Assembly: GCF_007859915.1 (NCBI RefSeq)
Contig: NZ_SJPM01000020.1
Span: 1 to 64,000 of the forward strand
DNA from: Neorhodopirellula pilleata
GTDB lineage: Bacteria > Planctomycetota > Planctomycetia > Pirellulales > Pirellulaceae
Direction: 5' to 3'
DNA: 64,000 nucleotides
Positions 1 through 9,474 of the stretch are shown piece by piece. A program made the translations under genes and the position numbers. The notes beneath the pieces were generated by a model. That model searched no databases and had not been told where the DNA came from. It worked only from the letters and a program-made list of their open reading frames with translations. Numbering within the stretch: the stretch's first letter is position 1; each line of letters begins with the position of its first letter.

Positions 1-118
1 CGATTTTTCAATCCAGCGTCAGTTCCGATGATTGCGAATCGAAAACTGCTTCCGAGCAGACCGGTGAAAATATGTACCCGTAACAAAATTGCCTTCCCAC
101 TTGAAAACCATATGGCAG

Positions 119-226
119 TCTTCAAAACTCGCGCGTCGGGCTTGGATCAATTACCGCAAAAAAACGCCGAATGCGGCGATAACTGATGTAGGCTGGGTCG
201 AAGCGATAGCGAAGACCCGGCAGCGT
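119..226. repeat. Partial dispersed repeats downstream of the sulfatase
   Basis: The first 268 bases hold no convincing gene. Positions 119-143 match the conserved tail (CTTCAAAACT..GCGTCGGGCTTG) of the composite palindromic family seen complete near 47.3 kb. Positions 184-226 carry a GTAGGC-T/C-GGGTC ... GACCCGGC unit that recurs at about 11660-11698. Both look like remnants of short dispersed intergenic repeats. No mobility gene is nearby. Confidence 0.5.
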
Positions 227-268
227 GTGAACGAGATCACTCCTTTACCGATCGGCATTAATCGACAC

Positions 269-1720
269 TCACGGAGCGGAGGTAGTTTCCGCGTAATCCG
301 GGTTCGGTTGTGCGGGGACGGGAGCGTCGACGGATTCTCGCCATTGTTTCAAACGTGAATGCAACTGTTCGGTTCGCTCGGGCATCGACGCCGACAAATC
401 ATGGCGTTCGCCGATATCAGTTTGAAGGTCATACAGTTCAAGGCGACCGTCCTCGAAATACTCGTGCAACTTCCAGCGTCCGCTTCGCAACGCCGATCCG
501 GGGCGGGTTCGGAATCTCGGGTCGTGTGAATCGTCGCCTGCTCCAGAATAAGCCTGCAAATAGATCGGAAAGTGCCAAAACAAAGTTCGATCGGGGATCG
601 TTCCCGTTTGTTTCAAGAGCGGCACGAGGCTGACGCCATCAAGCACTTTGCTCGAGGGCGCTGGAATCCCGGCAACCTCCAAAAACGTTGGGAAGAAATC
701 GAGTCCGATCACGGAAACATCGGATGTGCTTCCCGCAGCGATTTGACCGGACCAGCGTGCCACCAAAGGTTCCCGGATGCCGCCCTCGAAGTAGCTGCCT
801 TTGCCGGAGCGAAATGGGGCTTGGTCGGAGATCGCGCGAACGCCCCCGTTGTCGGAGGTGAACAAGACAAATGTGCGTTCGGCCAAGCCGAGCTTATCGA
901 GTTCATCAAGAATCTTTCCAATGCCCTGGTCCATTTTTTCGACCATGGAGGCATACGCGGCGTCGACGTTCTTGCCTTTGTAGCGTTCCACGAATTCCGG
1001 CACCGGTTCGATTCGCGTGTGAACCGAGTAGAACGCCAAATGCATGAAGAACGGCTCGTTGCGTGATTCATTCAGGAACTTGACAGCTTGATCGGCAAAG
1101 ATATCAACACGATGAGTTCCAGGTGGGTATTGATCACTGAACCGTTTCATCGGACCGCCCGAATACGGCGAGAAATAACCGCCACCGCTCGGGCTGCCTC
1201 CGCCGTCGCCACCAATATTGATGTCGAATCCCTCGGTCGTCGGGTCGCTGCCGACGTGCCACTTACCCAAATGGATCGTCCGGTAGCCCGCATCTTGGAA
1301 GACTTCCGCGATTGTCAGTTGATCCGATGGCAAAAACTTCGTGTTCTTGATCGGGACTAAACGTCGATGTTTGGACTTGCCCCGTGCGGAACTATCGACG
1401 GTATAGACACCATGCCGAGGGCCGTACTGGCCACTGAATACACATGCCCGGCTGGGTGCACAATTCGCGGCCGGGGCATAGGCATTGGTAAACAGCATTC
1501 CGTCGGCGCGAAGCTGATCGAGATTCGGTGTATGGTACCGATCGCTTTGGAACCCCACATCCATGACGCCAAGATCGTCGGCATTGATGTAGATGATGTT
1601 GGTTCGCGGAGGAACAGAGACATCCGAACCCGAACCGTTACGGGAGACTTCGTCCGCCATCATTTGTCCCGCAACGATCAACCACGCGAGGCAACCGACG
1701 ACACCCATTCTGCGATTCAT
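269..1720 (-). CDS. Secreted arylsulfatase-family hydrolase
   Basis: This 483-residue protein probably hydrolyses sulfate esters, typically on sulfated algal polysaccharides, after export. Residues 1-22 form a signal peptide. A metal-binding start follows (NIIYINADDLG, Asp48/Asp49), then the sulfatase signature C-A-P-S-R at 87-91, whose Cys87 is the residue converted to formylglycine, then a GKWH motif and a FTSDNGG segment. The start at 1720 is preferred over an upstream in-frame start at 1759 because it begins the signal peptide directly and its ATG overlaps the stop of the upstream acetyltransferase gene (ATGA), implying translational coupling. Length fits the family. The class assignment is secure; the substrate is unknown. 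Confidence 0.93.
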   Translation of the reverse strand: MNRRMGVVGCLAWLIVAGQMMADEVSRNGSGSDVSVPPRTNIIYINADDLGVMDVGFQSDRYHTPNLDQLRADGMLFTNAYAPAANCAPSRACVFSGQYGPRHGVYTVDSSARGKSKHRRLVPIKNTKFLPSDQLTIAEVFQDAGYRTIHLGKWHVGSDPTTEGFDINIGGDGGGSPSGGGYFSPYSGGPMKRFSDQYPPGTHRVDIFADQAVKFLNESRNEPFFMHLAFYSVHTRIEPVPEFVERYKGKNVDAAYASMVEKMDQGIGKILDELDKLGLAERTFVLFTSDNGGVRAISDQAPFRSGKGSYFEGGIREPLVARWSGQIAAGSTSDVSVIGLDFFPTFLEVAGIPAPSSKVLDGVSLVPLLKQTGTIPDRTLFWHFPIYLQAYSGAGDDSHDPRFRTRPGSALRSGRWKLHEYFEDGRLELYDLQTDIGERHDLSASMPERTEQLHSRLKQWRESVDAPVPAQPNPDYAETTSAP

Positions 1721-2745
1721 GACAATACCTTCAACCACTGGCGTCCCTGTTCGACACATTCGAATTTCAACTGTTTGAGTTGTTCGATCAAAGTGGTATC
1801 ACTGCGATCGACGGACGTTTCGACCGTGAAAATTTGTCGGTTCGATAAGGATTGGACCATGGATGTGATCAAGAATTGCTGTTCTTCGGAAAGCTCCTTC
1901 GAACGAACGACTGCGGCATCAACGTGAATCGGATTGCCGTGAAAGTCCGTGGCTGCGAGCAGTCGCAGCGACAAGATCGCTCGCGAGCTTTCCATCACCT
2001 GAACCTCCGGATCGCCCATCCACAAACCACAAACGGCGAGCGGTTCTTGTTGACGGTGGTCGATCAGGATATGACGTTCGATATCGAAATGACTCATCGC
2101 GGCGCTGGTGCGTTCACCGCTGGGCAGCACCGGAAGATGATCCAATCGGGTGCTGCGACGGAATTGCAGAAACGAACGGTTGACCGGTGGTCGATACGTC
2201 GAAGTATGGACGACCATCCGATCGAAATTGCGGTCGACGTGATAACCGTGCCGCGACAACATGGAGTTGGTACGGGCGTCGGCAACCGGAATTCCGATCC
2301 CATGTCCGATCGGAGCCAAGCCGGCGTAACCATTGCGTTCATCGCGAACCGTACCGACGCGCACCTGGTGGATACCACGTTGGCGAAGACCGACTTCAAC
2401 TTCCGACAACAGTTGATCGCAAATCGCGAGCCCCGGTTCGTCGGCCAAACAGAAAGCCGCAATCGTGGCCCCGCGAACGCCTTCGTCAAGAGCCTCGTGC
2501 GTTTGCGTACCCGAAGCATCAGGGGAAGTTTTTGGATCGGCGAACCAATGAGCCCAAGCAATTACTTGCCCGTCGGCTAAGCCCACGATCAGGGTTTGGG
2601 GATCAAAAAACTGTCGCGACATGATCGCGCGTTCCAGAATCGAAACACTAACCGGAGGGTGATGCTTGGCCGCGTGCCAATGTCGCATCCAGACTTCAAA
2701 GACGCCCGGCAGGTCTGAATTTTGAAAAGGACGGATCAGGGCCAT
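1717..2745 (-). CDS. GNAT-family acetyltransferase-like protein
   Basis: This 342-residue protein opens with the usual GNAT layout: MALIRPFQNSDLPGVFEVW, then strands containing IVGLADGQVIAWAHWF. A region near residue 140 (GLRQRGIHQVRVGTVRDERNG) is followed by GLAPIGHGIGIPVADARTNSMLSRHGY, which looks like the acetyl-CoA-proximal part. The C-terminal half is less typical and may be a second, degenerate acetyltransferase fold. The start at 2745 is chosen because the upstream in-frame extension (to 2832) has no protein-like character. It is translationally coupled to the sulfatase downstream. The acceptor substrate cannot be told from the sequence. Confidence 0.75.
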   Translation of the reverse strand: MALIRPFQNSDLPGVFEVWMRHWHAAKHHPPVSVSILERAIMSRQFFDPQTLIVGLADGQVIAWAHWFADPKTSPDASGTQTHEALDEGVRGATIAAFCLADEPGLAICDQLLSEVEVGLRQRGIHQVRVGTVRDERNGYAGLAPIGHGIGIPVADARTNSMLSRHGYHVDRNFDRMVVHTSTYRPPVNRSFLQFRRSTRLDHLPVLPSGERTSAAMSHFDIERHILIDHRQQEPLAVCGLWMGDPEVQVMESSRAILSLRLLAATDFHGNPIHVDAAVVRSKELSEEQQFLITSMVQSLSNRQIFTVETSVDRSDTTLIEQLKQLKFECVEQGRQWLKVLS

Positions 2746-2879
2746 GAACGTTCTCGCGACGATTGCATTGGATAGACACGAAAGCCTACCGGATTGAATC
2801 GCCGATTTCGACGCCCCCCTGTTTGCGTTCACGCACGATTAGATCAAGCCATCGTGCGCTGAGATGTGAATCATCCCGA

Positions 2880-4151
2880 TTAAAGGTCGCGGCGGAGGTC
2901 GCGGCGGGGTGGGTTTCGCAGATCTGCGAAGTACTTCTTCCAGGCTTTTTCGTCATAGCCGTAGTCTTCGCCGGGGGCGATTTGTTTAATCAGATCGAGC
3001 ACTTCCGGAATGCGAATCGCCTGCGTGCGTTCGACGATCTGGCTCCCCGAAGACAATCCGGCGACTCCGTTGTTGCCGAACGCGGCATTGGTCCCGGCGC
3101 TTCCGACGGGCGTGCGAGTCTTTTCTTCGGTCACGAGTGCCGGGATGTATTCGAACGCGAGTTCCGGATCAGGAAAAAAGGCCAACGCCCGCGCCGCCAC
3201 CTTGACTTGTTTGGCGGAGTTGGATTGCAACAGCGGCAAGTAACTCGCAACCGCTGATGACGCGCCATACTGCGTCAGTAAACGCAAAGCTTCTTCGCGG
3301 ATCAACGCGTCGGTCTCGAGCACGCCAGCTTCCACGAGGGCTTTCACCGCAATCCCGTTTCTCATCTTTCCGAGCAAGCGAACGTAGATCAGCCGCAAGT
3401 TGCGAAGATCGCTGCGAGATGAACGTGATCGTGCGAACTCCCCCGCGATGGCGGCCGTCGCGATCGGATCATCGATGGCTTGGATCTCCGCGATCGCTTC
3501 GGCGTCGCCCCGAGCGGCGCGGGTATGCAACCGTCGAAAATCTCGTATCCACAATTTCGACGCTTCGTCGAACGAGTCGCTTTGCTCTCGCTCGGCAAGC
3601 ACTTCGGGCAGTACCCATCGACTTTTGTTATCTTGGACGAGTCCTTGGGAACGGCGGAGTAGTTCGTAGCTGACCCAGCCATTTCCGTCCCGAACGAAAC
3701 CTAACGCAGCCCGGGCCAATTGGTGATCCGGATCGATATCGATCGTGCGCACTAGATGGAATCGATATTGATGCAACAGCGTCTGGGACTTGCACCATCT
3801 CGCCAATTCGAACTGCGCATCGGCGTTTTGCTGGGCCGCCGCAGCTCGATCGCGATATTCTCGTAAGTCCTCATCCCCGACTGCTCGCCGCGTATGGACT
3901 CCTGGCACTGCGACGGACATTTCCGGATCAATGCGAACAACCACATGGGCTGTCGAACCGTCGGGGTTTTCGACCCGACGCACCGCACCGGTCAACTGGC
4001 CTCCGCCGCTCAGTTCCACCTTGCCCGCTTGAACCGGACGACTCGAGGCGTCAAAAATCAACGTCACCCCGATCATCGCAAAAATGACCGACCCGAACGT
4101 GGTTACAAGCCTACCGATCAAAGTCATTGGCAGTGGAGAAGTCATTGACAT
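2880..4151 (-). CDS. Exported HEAT-repeat-like protein of unknown function
   Basis: A 423-residue protein with an N-terminal hydrophobic segment (about residues 10-35, LVTTFGSVIFAMIGVTLIF), so it is exported or membrane-anchored. The next part is beta-rich (VELSGGGQLTGAVRRV). The middle contains helical pairs resembling tetratricopeptide/HEAT repeats (ARWCKSQTLLHQYRFHLVRTI, then AVKALVEAGV..EEALRLLTQYG). The C-terminus is tryptophan-rich (DEKAWKKYFADLRNPP). Proteins of this layout are common in planctomycetes but I cannot name a function. It lies 134 bases upstream of the acetyltransferase gene on the same strand and may be in its transcription unit. Confidence 0.75.
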   Translation of the reverse strand: MSMTSPLPMTLIGRLVTTFGSVIFAMIGVTLIFDASSRPVQAGKVELSGGGQLTGAVRRVENPDGSTAHVVVRIDPEMSVAVPGVHTRRAVGDEDLREYRDRAAAAQQNADAQFELARWCKSQTLLHQYRFHLVRTIDIDPDHQLARAALGFVRDGNGWVSYELLRRSQGLVQDNKSRWVLPEVLAEREQSDSFDEASKLWIRDFRRLHTRAARGDAEAIAEIQAIDDPIATAAIAGEFARSRSSRSDLRNLRLIYVRLLGKMRNGIAVKALVEAGVLETDALIREEALRLLTQYGASSAVASYLPLLQSNSAKQVKVAARALAFFPDPELAFEYIPALVTEEKTRTPVGSAGTNAAFGNNGVAGLSSGSQIVERTQAIRIPEVLDLIKQIAPGEDYGYDEKAWKKYFADLRNPPRRDLRRDL

Positions 4152-4613
4152 CCAAAAGTCCCGCTGGTCGAAAAGGCTGGCTAGTCATCTAATCGTAGCC
4201 GATGGTGGCCAAAAGTCGAACTTTCAACCCCAAAAACGGGCGTGCCGACGAAACCACTCAAGCGAATTGCTGTTCTCGGTCGATGGAGATACTTGACCAA
4301 TCAGGTCAGGTTTGTATCGTAATGTCACGGTAGTGAGCATCTGATTCCGATACGTGTTTTGAAGCCTGGTCGCTTTCGGGCTGTTGATTTAATCGTAACC
4401 CGCTGCGTAAGCGAGGGATAATTGATGTTGACTCATCCCTCGCTTACGCGTCGGGTTACGATAAACCAATGCCACAAGCAAAAACGCAACTTCAAAAGTC
4501 ACGCTTCGGGTTACGATGCAAACTAAATCAATAGCCCGCTTGCTGGGTGGGCTCCCACGTTTTGTCATCATTTTACCCCTTAAATTTCTCGTTTTCCCTG
4601 AGACTGGATTCTC
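4152..4613. repeat. Intergenic palindromic repeat (CGTAACCCG family, copy 1)
   Basis: This 462-base gap separates divergently transcribed genes. It holds a hairpin at 4394-4460 whose arms read CGTAACCCGCTGCGTAAGCG..GGAT and the near-perfect complement ATCCCTCGCTTACGC..CGGGTTACG (a small arm difference). A half-copy follows at about 4485-4520 (CAACTTCAAAAG..CGCTTCGGGTTACG). The flanking motif GTTGATTTA recurs beside copies at 5.6-5.8 kb. The rest should contain the promoters of both neighbours, but I see no clear -35/-10 pair. Confidence 0.7.
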
Positions 4614-5531
4614 GTGACCGCCGCCTCATTCTCTTCGGATAACGGGAAACCGGCCTCTTCGGATCCGGAGAGTCGATCGGCACGTCCGAATCCGACACTG
4701 AAAATCCTGACCGTGGAGGAATCGGCGGCTGCGGCCGAAGCGGCCAAGCGGGCTCAAGAAACCGAGGCGGCCAAGTCGGCGGCCAACGCGATCCCCGAAA
4801 TGGGCGGGGCTAGAGTCGCGGAGCCGCCGTTGGAACCCACACCCGAGTTTCTGGCGGAATTACAACGCGAAAGCGATGCGTTGGAAAACGAGACTCCGCA
4901 GGCGATCCTGAAGTGGGCGGTCGACCGGTTCGCACCAAAATTCACCATGGCGACCGCGTTCGGCCCCGAAGGCATGACGATTATCCACATGTTGGCCGAG
5001 ATCGCGCCCGAAACGCCCGTGTTCAACTTGGAAACCGGATACCAGTTCCAGGAAACGTTGCAACTACGCGAGACCGTTCTGGAGCGGTACGGCATCACGG
5101 TCGAGTACAAATATCCCGAGCAAACCGTGGAAGAGTTTGAGGCCGCCAATCATGGGCCGGTGTATTTGACCGATCCGAACCGGTGCTGCTTCGAACGCAA
5201 ACTTCGGGTACTGCATCAAGCCGCTCGAGGTTGGCACGCTTGGGCCAGTGCGATCCGAAGGGATCAAAGCGAAGACCGGGCCCGCGCGCCGATCGTCGGT
5301 TGGGACAAAAAGTTTCAACTCGTCAAAATCAGTCCTTTGGCGAACTGGACCAAGAACGACGTGTGGTCGTTAATCATGAAAGAGAAGATCCCATACAATC
5401 CACTGCATGACCAAGGCTACCCGAGTATCGGATGCCAACCATGCACCCGATCGGTCTTGCCTGGCGAAGACGAACGGTCTGGACGATGGAGCGGATTTCA
5501 AAAGACCGAATGCGGTTTGCATTCTTCTTAA
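4614..5531 (+). CDS. cysH: Assimilatory (phospho)adenylyl-sulfate reductase
   Basis: The enzyme reduces APS/PAPS to sulfite in cytoplasmic sulfate assimilation. Residues about 80-300 match the family: a PP-loop-type segment ATAFGPEGMTIIHML, then FNLETGYQFQETL, the paired cysteines RCCFERK, SAIRRDQSEDRA, and the C-terminal GCQPCTRSV plus the catalytic KTECGLH. The CC...CxxC set is the [4Fe-4S] ligand pattern of the iron-sulfur (APS-reductase-like) subclass. The first ~75 residues are a low-complexity Ala/Glu-rich extension outside the usual domain. The GTG start at 4614 gives this extension; an ATG at 4800 would remove most of it, so the start is uncertain. No other sulfate-assimilation gene is adjacent. 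Confidence 0.93.
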   Translation: MTAASFSSDNGKPASSDPESRSARPNPTLKILTVEESAAAAEAAKRAQETEAAKSAANAIPEMGGARVAEPPLEPTPEFLAELQRESDALENETPQAILKWAVDRFAPKFTMATAFGPEGMTIIHMLAEIAPETPVFNLETGYQFQETLQLRETVLERYGITVEYKYPEQTVEEFEAANHGPVYLTDPNRCCFERKLRVLHQAARGWHAWASAIRRDQSEDRARAPIVGWDKKFQLVKISPLANWTKNDVWSLIMKEKIPYNPLHDQGYPSIGCQPCTRSVLPGEDERSGRWSGFQKTECGLHSS

Positions 5532-5901
5532 GGCGATCAAACTTCGCCGCGAACCAGACCGTTGATCGAGTGAGCCGACGGCACTAGCGGCGTGTTGATT
5601 TAGTTCGCATCGCAACCCGAAGCGTAACGGCGTGTTGATTTAGTCTTGATCGTAACCCGAAGCGTCAGCGAGGGATTGAGCGCCATTAAATCCTCTGTAT
5701 GTATCCCTCGCTCACGCTTCGGGTTACGATGCGAACTAAATCAACGCGTTCGTGAGCGAGGGATACTCAAAAAAGAATGAACGGGGTCGAATCCCTCGCT
5801 CACGCTTCGGGTTACGATTGGACCAACAGCCCGCCGGCGCCGTCGGCTCACTAAATCAACAGGCCGTTAGCAGCATCGGTTCACAAGCACCGGGTAAACC
5901 A
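5532..5901. repeat. Intergenic palindromic repeats (CGTAACCCG family, copies 2-4)
   Basis: This 370-base gap is almost entirely repeat. A half-copy lies at about 5592-5627. A complete hairpin occupies 5651-5728, with 26-nt arms differing at one base. A third copy at 5751-5816 has a truncated left arm. GTTGATTTAG or its complement CTAAATCAAC flanks the units, as at 4.4 kb. It lies between the ends of convergent genes and may also terminate transcription. Confidence 0.75.
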
Positions 5902-7653
5902 CTAGTTCTCAGGAAGGCCCGGCAAACCGGGCAGTCCTGCGGGGACGTTTTCGGGTTTCGCGTCGGCGGCAGGCGCCGGCTGTGGGGCTCCGAAGCCGGG
6001 GAGTGGGGCAAATCCGGGAAGTCCTGGGCGGTTGACGTCCGCTTCCTCTTGTTCGGGCATTTCGACTTCCAGGCCGGCCAAGTTCCCTAAAACCAATCGT
6101 TGTTTTTGAAGGGTTTCGACCCATTTTTCCTGAGTGTCGAGCAAATCATCGTTGAGCGCGGCCAGGACTCCCGAGATCGTCTCCACCCAAGTCTTCAGCG
6201 CCGCTTGGTTGGGCTGTTCGGCTGCGGCTAGTAGCCCGCTTGGGGTTTCGGACTGGCCGCTGCGTGAGCCGGTCGCACCTCGTAGCAATTGCTGCAAAAC
6301 GTGGGTGAGGTGACGACGCGAGATATCGACTTCGGGCGGTTGTGGTTTGGCGACGGGTACCATGCGTCCCATTCCCATCATTCCCATGCCCATGTTCATT
6401 CCCATGTCCATCCCGTATTCCATTCCCATGTCCATTCCGCTCTCCATTCCCATCCCGGAGTCCATTCCCATTCCCGAATCCATTCCCATTCCGCCTCGCG
6501 GTGTGGCGGCAACTTTTTTCTTTATATCGGCGGACCTTTGAAGAAAGTCTTTGGGATTGGGCGGCTGTTGCAGGGCGGGAGACGGGCGTTTCAAGGCGGC
6601 GAGTCGGGCGATTTCGGACTCAACGTTTTGGAATGCTCGGAGCGACCATTTCTTGACGATCGGCGCAGGGTCTTTGGCTGGCCCTTGCAGCTCCTTTTTG
6701 AACGCTCCCAGTTTTGACGCGGAATACAACGCGATCACGTCAGGTGATTCTTCGGTTGTACTGATACTGATCAATTGAGTCCCCAAGGCTCCGTCGTTGG
6801 GATTGCGGAACAGGTCCAAGACATCAACGGCGAATCGTTGGAGGTAAGCATGAGCAGCCGGATCCCGCGAGGTCGGGGACTTTGAATCGAGCAGTTTTTT
6901 CATCTCATCGGCAAGCTGCTTCTTTTCTTCTGGCTTCATGTATGGAAACGCGAGGCTCGCGTAGTAGTGCAGCCCGTGAAGTGCGGCGGCGCGAATGCCG
7001 TCGACTTGCGCTTCATCGGTGTAGAGTTTCATCAAGACCGGGAAGCTGTAACTCAGCGGCACGGGTGGCCTACCATTGGTGATATCCAGCGGACTCGCAT
7101 TGATCCGCGATAAACCGTTGATCGCGTTGATGCGGGCGGCCGGGAGATAGTTGCCTTCGGCGACCTTCTTTAGCCCCATGAAGGTCCCGCCTAGGAGTGT
7201 TCGCAAGCCACCCGAATCGCTGCGTTGGGCCCGTTCGAGGTCCTTTAAGAGGTTTTCGATCGTGTCGGTTAGTTCTGGTAAAGACTCCCGCTGGGTCATC
7301 TTCCAGGGGATGTAAGTCTCCAGATAAAACTTTGCCATTCCTGGGACTTTCGCATCCAGTTTGGATAGGTCCTTAGCCGTCACCAACTGTCCAGCCGCTC
7401 GCTGGAGTTCAGCCGCTTTCTTGGGATCTTTGAACGCTTCGAATCCCTTGGGCAACTCGATCGTTTCAAAACGCTGCCCCGAAGCGATGCCGCCGAGTAT
7501 CCACCAAGCAGTCGCGAACATTCCCATCAACGCCCAAATGGCGAAACGCTGCTTCCAACGAGCTTGTTCGGTGCAGGTGTCCGCAGAGAAAGCCAAGGAT
7601 GCGGCCGGAGCGGAGGAAACGGACGGGCGCGGGGGGTGAATGTGCGAACGCAA
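5902..7653 (-). CDS. Membrane-anchored protein with Met/Gly-rich tract
   Basis: 583 residues as drawn, function not recognised. A hydrophobic anchor lies at about residues 38-58 (FAIWALMGMFATAWWILGG). An alpha-helical region follows with HEAT-like helix pairs (GIRAAALHGLHYYASLAF). Residues about 388-431 form a striking Met-Gly-Asp/Glu repeat (GMGMDSG units). The C-terminus is Pro/Gly-rich (LPGLPGLPEN). The start drawn is a TTG preceded by an AGGTG-like site; the first in-frame ATG is at 7527, inside the hydrophobic segment, so the exact N-terminus is doubtful. It is a plausible cell-envelope protein; the Met tract could bind metal but that is only inference. Confidence 0.7.
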   Translation of the reverse strand: MRSHIHPPRPSVSSAPAASLAFSADTCTEQARWKQRFAIWALMGMFATAWWILGGIASGQRFETIELPKGFEAFKDPKKAAELQRAAGQLVTAKDLSKLDAKVPGMAKFYLETYIPWKMTQRESLPELTDTIENLLKDLERAQRSDSGGLRTLLGGTFMGLKKVAEGNYLPAARINAINGLSRINASPLDITNGRPPVPLSYSFPVLMKLYTDEAQVDGIRAAALHGLHYYASLAFPYMKPEEKKQLADEMKKLLDSKSPTSRDPAAHAYLQRFAVDVLDLFRNPNDGALGTQLISISTTEESPDVIALYSASKLGAFKKELQGPAKDPAPIVKKWSLRAFQNVESEIARLAALKRPSPALQQPPNPKDFLQRSADIKKKVAATPRGGMGMDSGMGMDSGMGMESGMDMGMEYGMDMGMNMGMGMMGMGRMVPVAKPQPPEVDISRRHLTHVLQQLLRGATGSRSGQSETPSGLLAAAEQPNQAALKTWVETISGVLAALNDDLLDTQEKWVETLQKQRLVLGNLAGLEVEMPEQEEADVNRPGLPGFAPLPGFGAPQPAPAADAKPENVPAGLPGLPGLPEN

Positions 7654-7791
7654 CAGGGCACCTACGGAAAAGAGAGGAGATCGGGTGCGGTAAGACCGAC
7701 AACACGAGAATGTCCATTATTCACCGACTACGGCGTCTGCGTCAACAAAAATCAACGCTTTGATCACATTCGGTCGGATTTTCAGCCGGAT

Positions 7792-9378
7792 TTACGCGAT
7801 GAAAAATCCTTTTTCGGCGAGCGTTCGCAAAATGCCGGGCAGTTTCTCGGACACATACCGCGCGATTTTCTCCGGATCGATCACATCGGCTCCGTCTAGT
7901 TGCAGCGTCGCTGGGCCGCTGCTGAAGAAATCAACGAGCAATTTTTCGAGATCGGCGTGACCATGATCACCGTCGGCGTGCTGAATGATCAATCGCGTCG
8001 GTTCATCGAGGCGAATCGATTGATGGAATCGATTAGGAACTTGGTCGCTCGTCAAGGCGTACCGCCGCGAGAGCGGAGCTGCGGTAGGCATTGAAGATAC
8101 CTCCGTCGAAATTTGGACCGGGGCCATGTGAATTTCAATCATTCCCGCAACCGCCAGTTCCATCAATTCGTTAGCGAGGTCGGGGGGACTCCCCGCGTCC
8201 AAGGCGGCGGGCGTGATCAGCCGAATCGCGGCGACCAACTCGGTCAGCGTCATCGAACACGGACACGTTCGATGAAGTAGCAGCAATGCGAGTTTTGTCG
8301 GCAGCGATTGAACCGTCGCCACGATCCCATCGGTGGTCCCAAACCGCACCGCATCGTGAGTTTGCACCCATCGAAGCAATTCATCCCATTCGGCCGGGTG
8401 CCGTTCGCTGACGACGCTGGAAGTCATCGATAAACGATTCATCTGGGAGGCTTTCGGGACGCCCCAAGACAATGTCGAGGTGTCGATCGTGCCGACTCGC
8501 GTCAATACCGAATGACGAAATGTGCGCCTGCGGAAGTAGTCGATCCGCTGCTCACGCTCAATCAATGGTAAATCCTGTAGTTCCAGAATCTGCGACGCGG
8601 TAAAATTGGCCCGATGAAGGTTGTTGAAGTTGGCTTCACATAAGTAAGCCAAGCCGTGTGCTTTCGCGGCGGCTGCGAATGTCTTGAAATAGCTCGGTCG
8701 ATTGATCTCTTCGAACTGTTCGTGGGCGACGTATCGAGGATCGGATCGCTGGAGTGCGGCGAGTTCTTCGCGGAGCGTAATGCCGTAGGCGGTTTCCTCG
8801 GGAACAGCTTGGACGACTTCTCGCAAGAACTGCATGCCCCGTTCGAACCGTTGCAAACGCGGAACGCCCTCATCGGTGGGTTGGTGCAATAGCTCACGAA
8901 CCATTTGCTTCGCATGCCAACCGGGATACGTGTTGTAGCTGACGAAGGCGAGTCCATGATCGGACAAGGCACGACCGCAAAGTTTCAATAAGTCATCAGC
9001 GACGTCCTCGGGCACCCAACTGTAAATGCCTTGGGCGATCACGTAGTCGAATCCTTCCGCAGGGGGCGAATACGACTCGATCGCATCGCAATGCAATTCG
9101 ATATTAGAAAGCTTCAATTCGTCGATCCACCGCGAGCCCTGTTCGATCTGCTTGGCGGACAAATCAAAACCGACGAATTGTGAATCGGGATAAATCGTCG
9201 CTAACGAAATCAGATTCGCACCGGTTCCGCAAGCGATTTCCAGGACGCGACATGCGTGTGGGTCACGCGGTGACATTCCCATCACCACCGCCAGCGCGGC
9301 CAGGTTATTCGGGTTCGTCTTTGCATGGATGAAATCGGGATAAGGCAAGGCATCATAGGCCGTTTCGTTACGATTCAA
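7792..9378 (-). CDS. SAM-dependent methyltransferase with regulatory domain
   Basis: A 528-residue cytoplasmic protein. Residues about 10-200 form a class I methyltransferase fold with the SAM-binding glycine motif VLEIACGTGANLISLA (45-60) and the acidic end of strand 2 (FVGFDLSAKQIEQ). The start MNRNETAYDALPYPDF is typical of methyltransferases carrying the 'methyltransferase regulatory domain', which covers roughly residues 215-330 here (YVAHEQFEEINRPSYF). A C-terminal winged-helix-like part follows. Protein methyltransferases of rickettsial PKMT type share this order, so a protein lysine substrate is possible but unproven. It stands alone between the Met-rich protein and the exonuclease. 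Confidence 0.88.
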   Translation of the reverse strand: MNRNETAYDALPYPDFIHAKTNPNNLAALAVVMGMSPRDPHACRVLEIACGTGANLISLATIYPDSQFVGFDLSAKQIEQGSRWIDELKLSNIELHCDAIESYSPPAEGFDYVIAQGIYSWVPEDVADDLLKLCGRALSDHGLAFVSYNTYPGWHAKQMVRELLHQPTDEGVPRLQRFERGMQFLREVVQAVPEETAYGITLREELAALQRSDPRYVAHEQFEEINRPSYFKTFAAAAKAHGLAYLCEANFNNLHRANFTASQILELQDLPLIEREQRIDYFRRRTFRHSVLTRVGTIDTSTLSWGVPKASQMNRLSMTSSVVSERHPAEWDELLRWVQTHDAVRFGTTDGIVATVQSLPTKLALLLLHRTCPCSMTLTELVAAIRLITPAALDAGSPPDLANELMELAVAGMIEIHMAPVQISTEVSSMPTAAPLSRRYALTSDQVPNRFHQSIRLDEPTRLIIQHADGDHGHADLEKLLVDFFSSGPATLQLDGADVIDPEKIARYVSEKLPGILRTLAEKGFFIA

Positions 9379-9474
9379 GGTTCGTTTCTCGTTCAGTCGG
9401 TACGGAACTTGGGGATCGGGAGGCGGGGGCCTAGGAACGAGTGCAACGACTAAAACGACTAAATCAAAAGCCTG

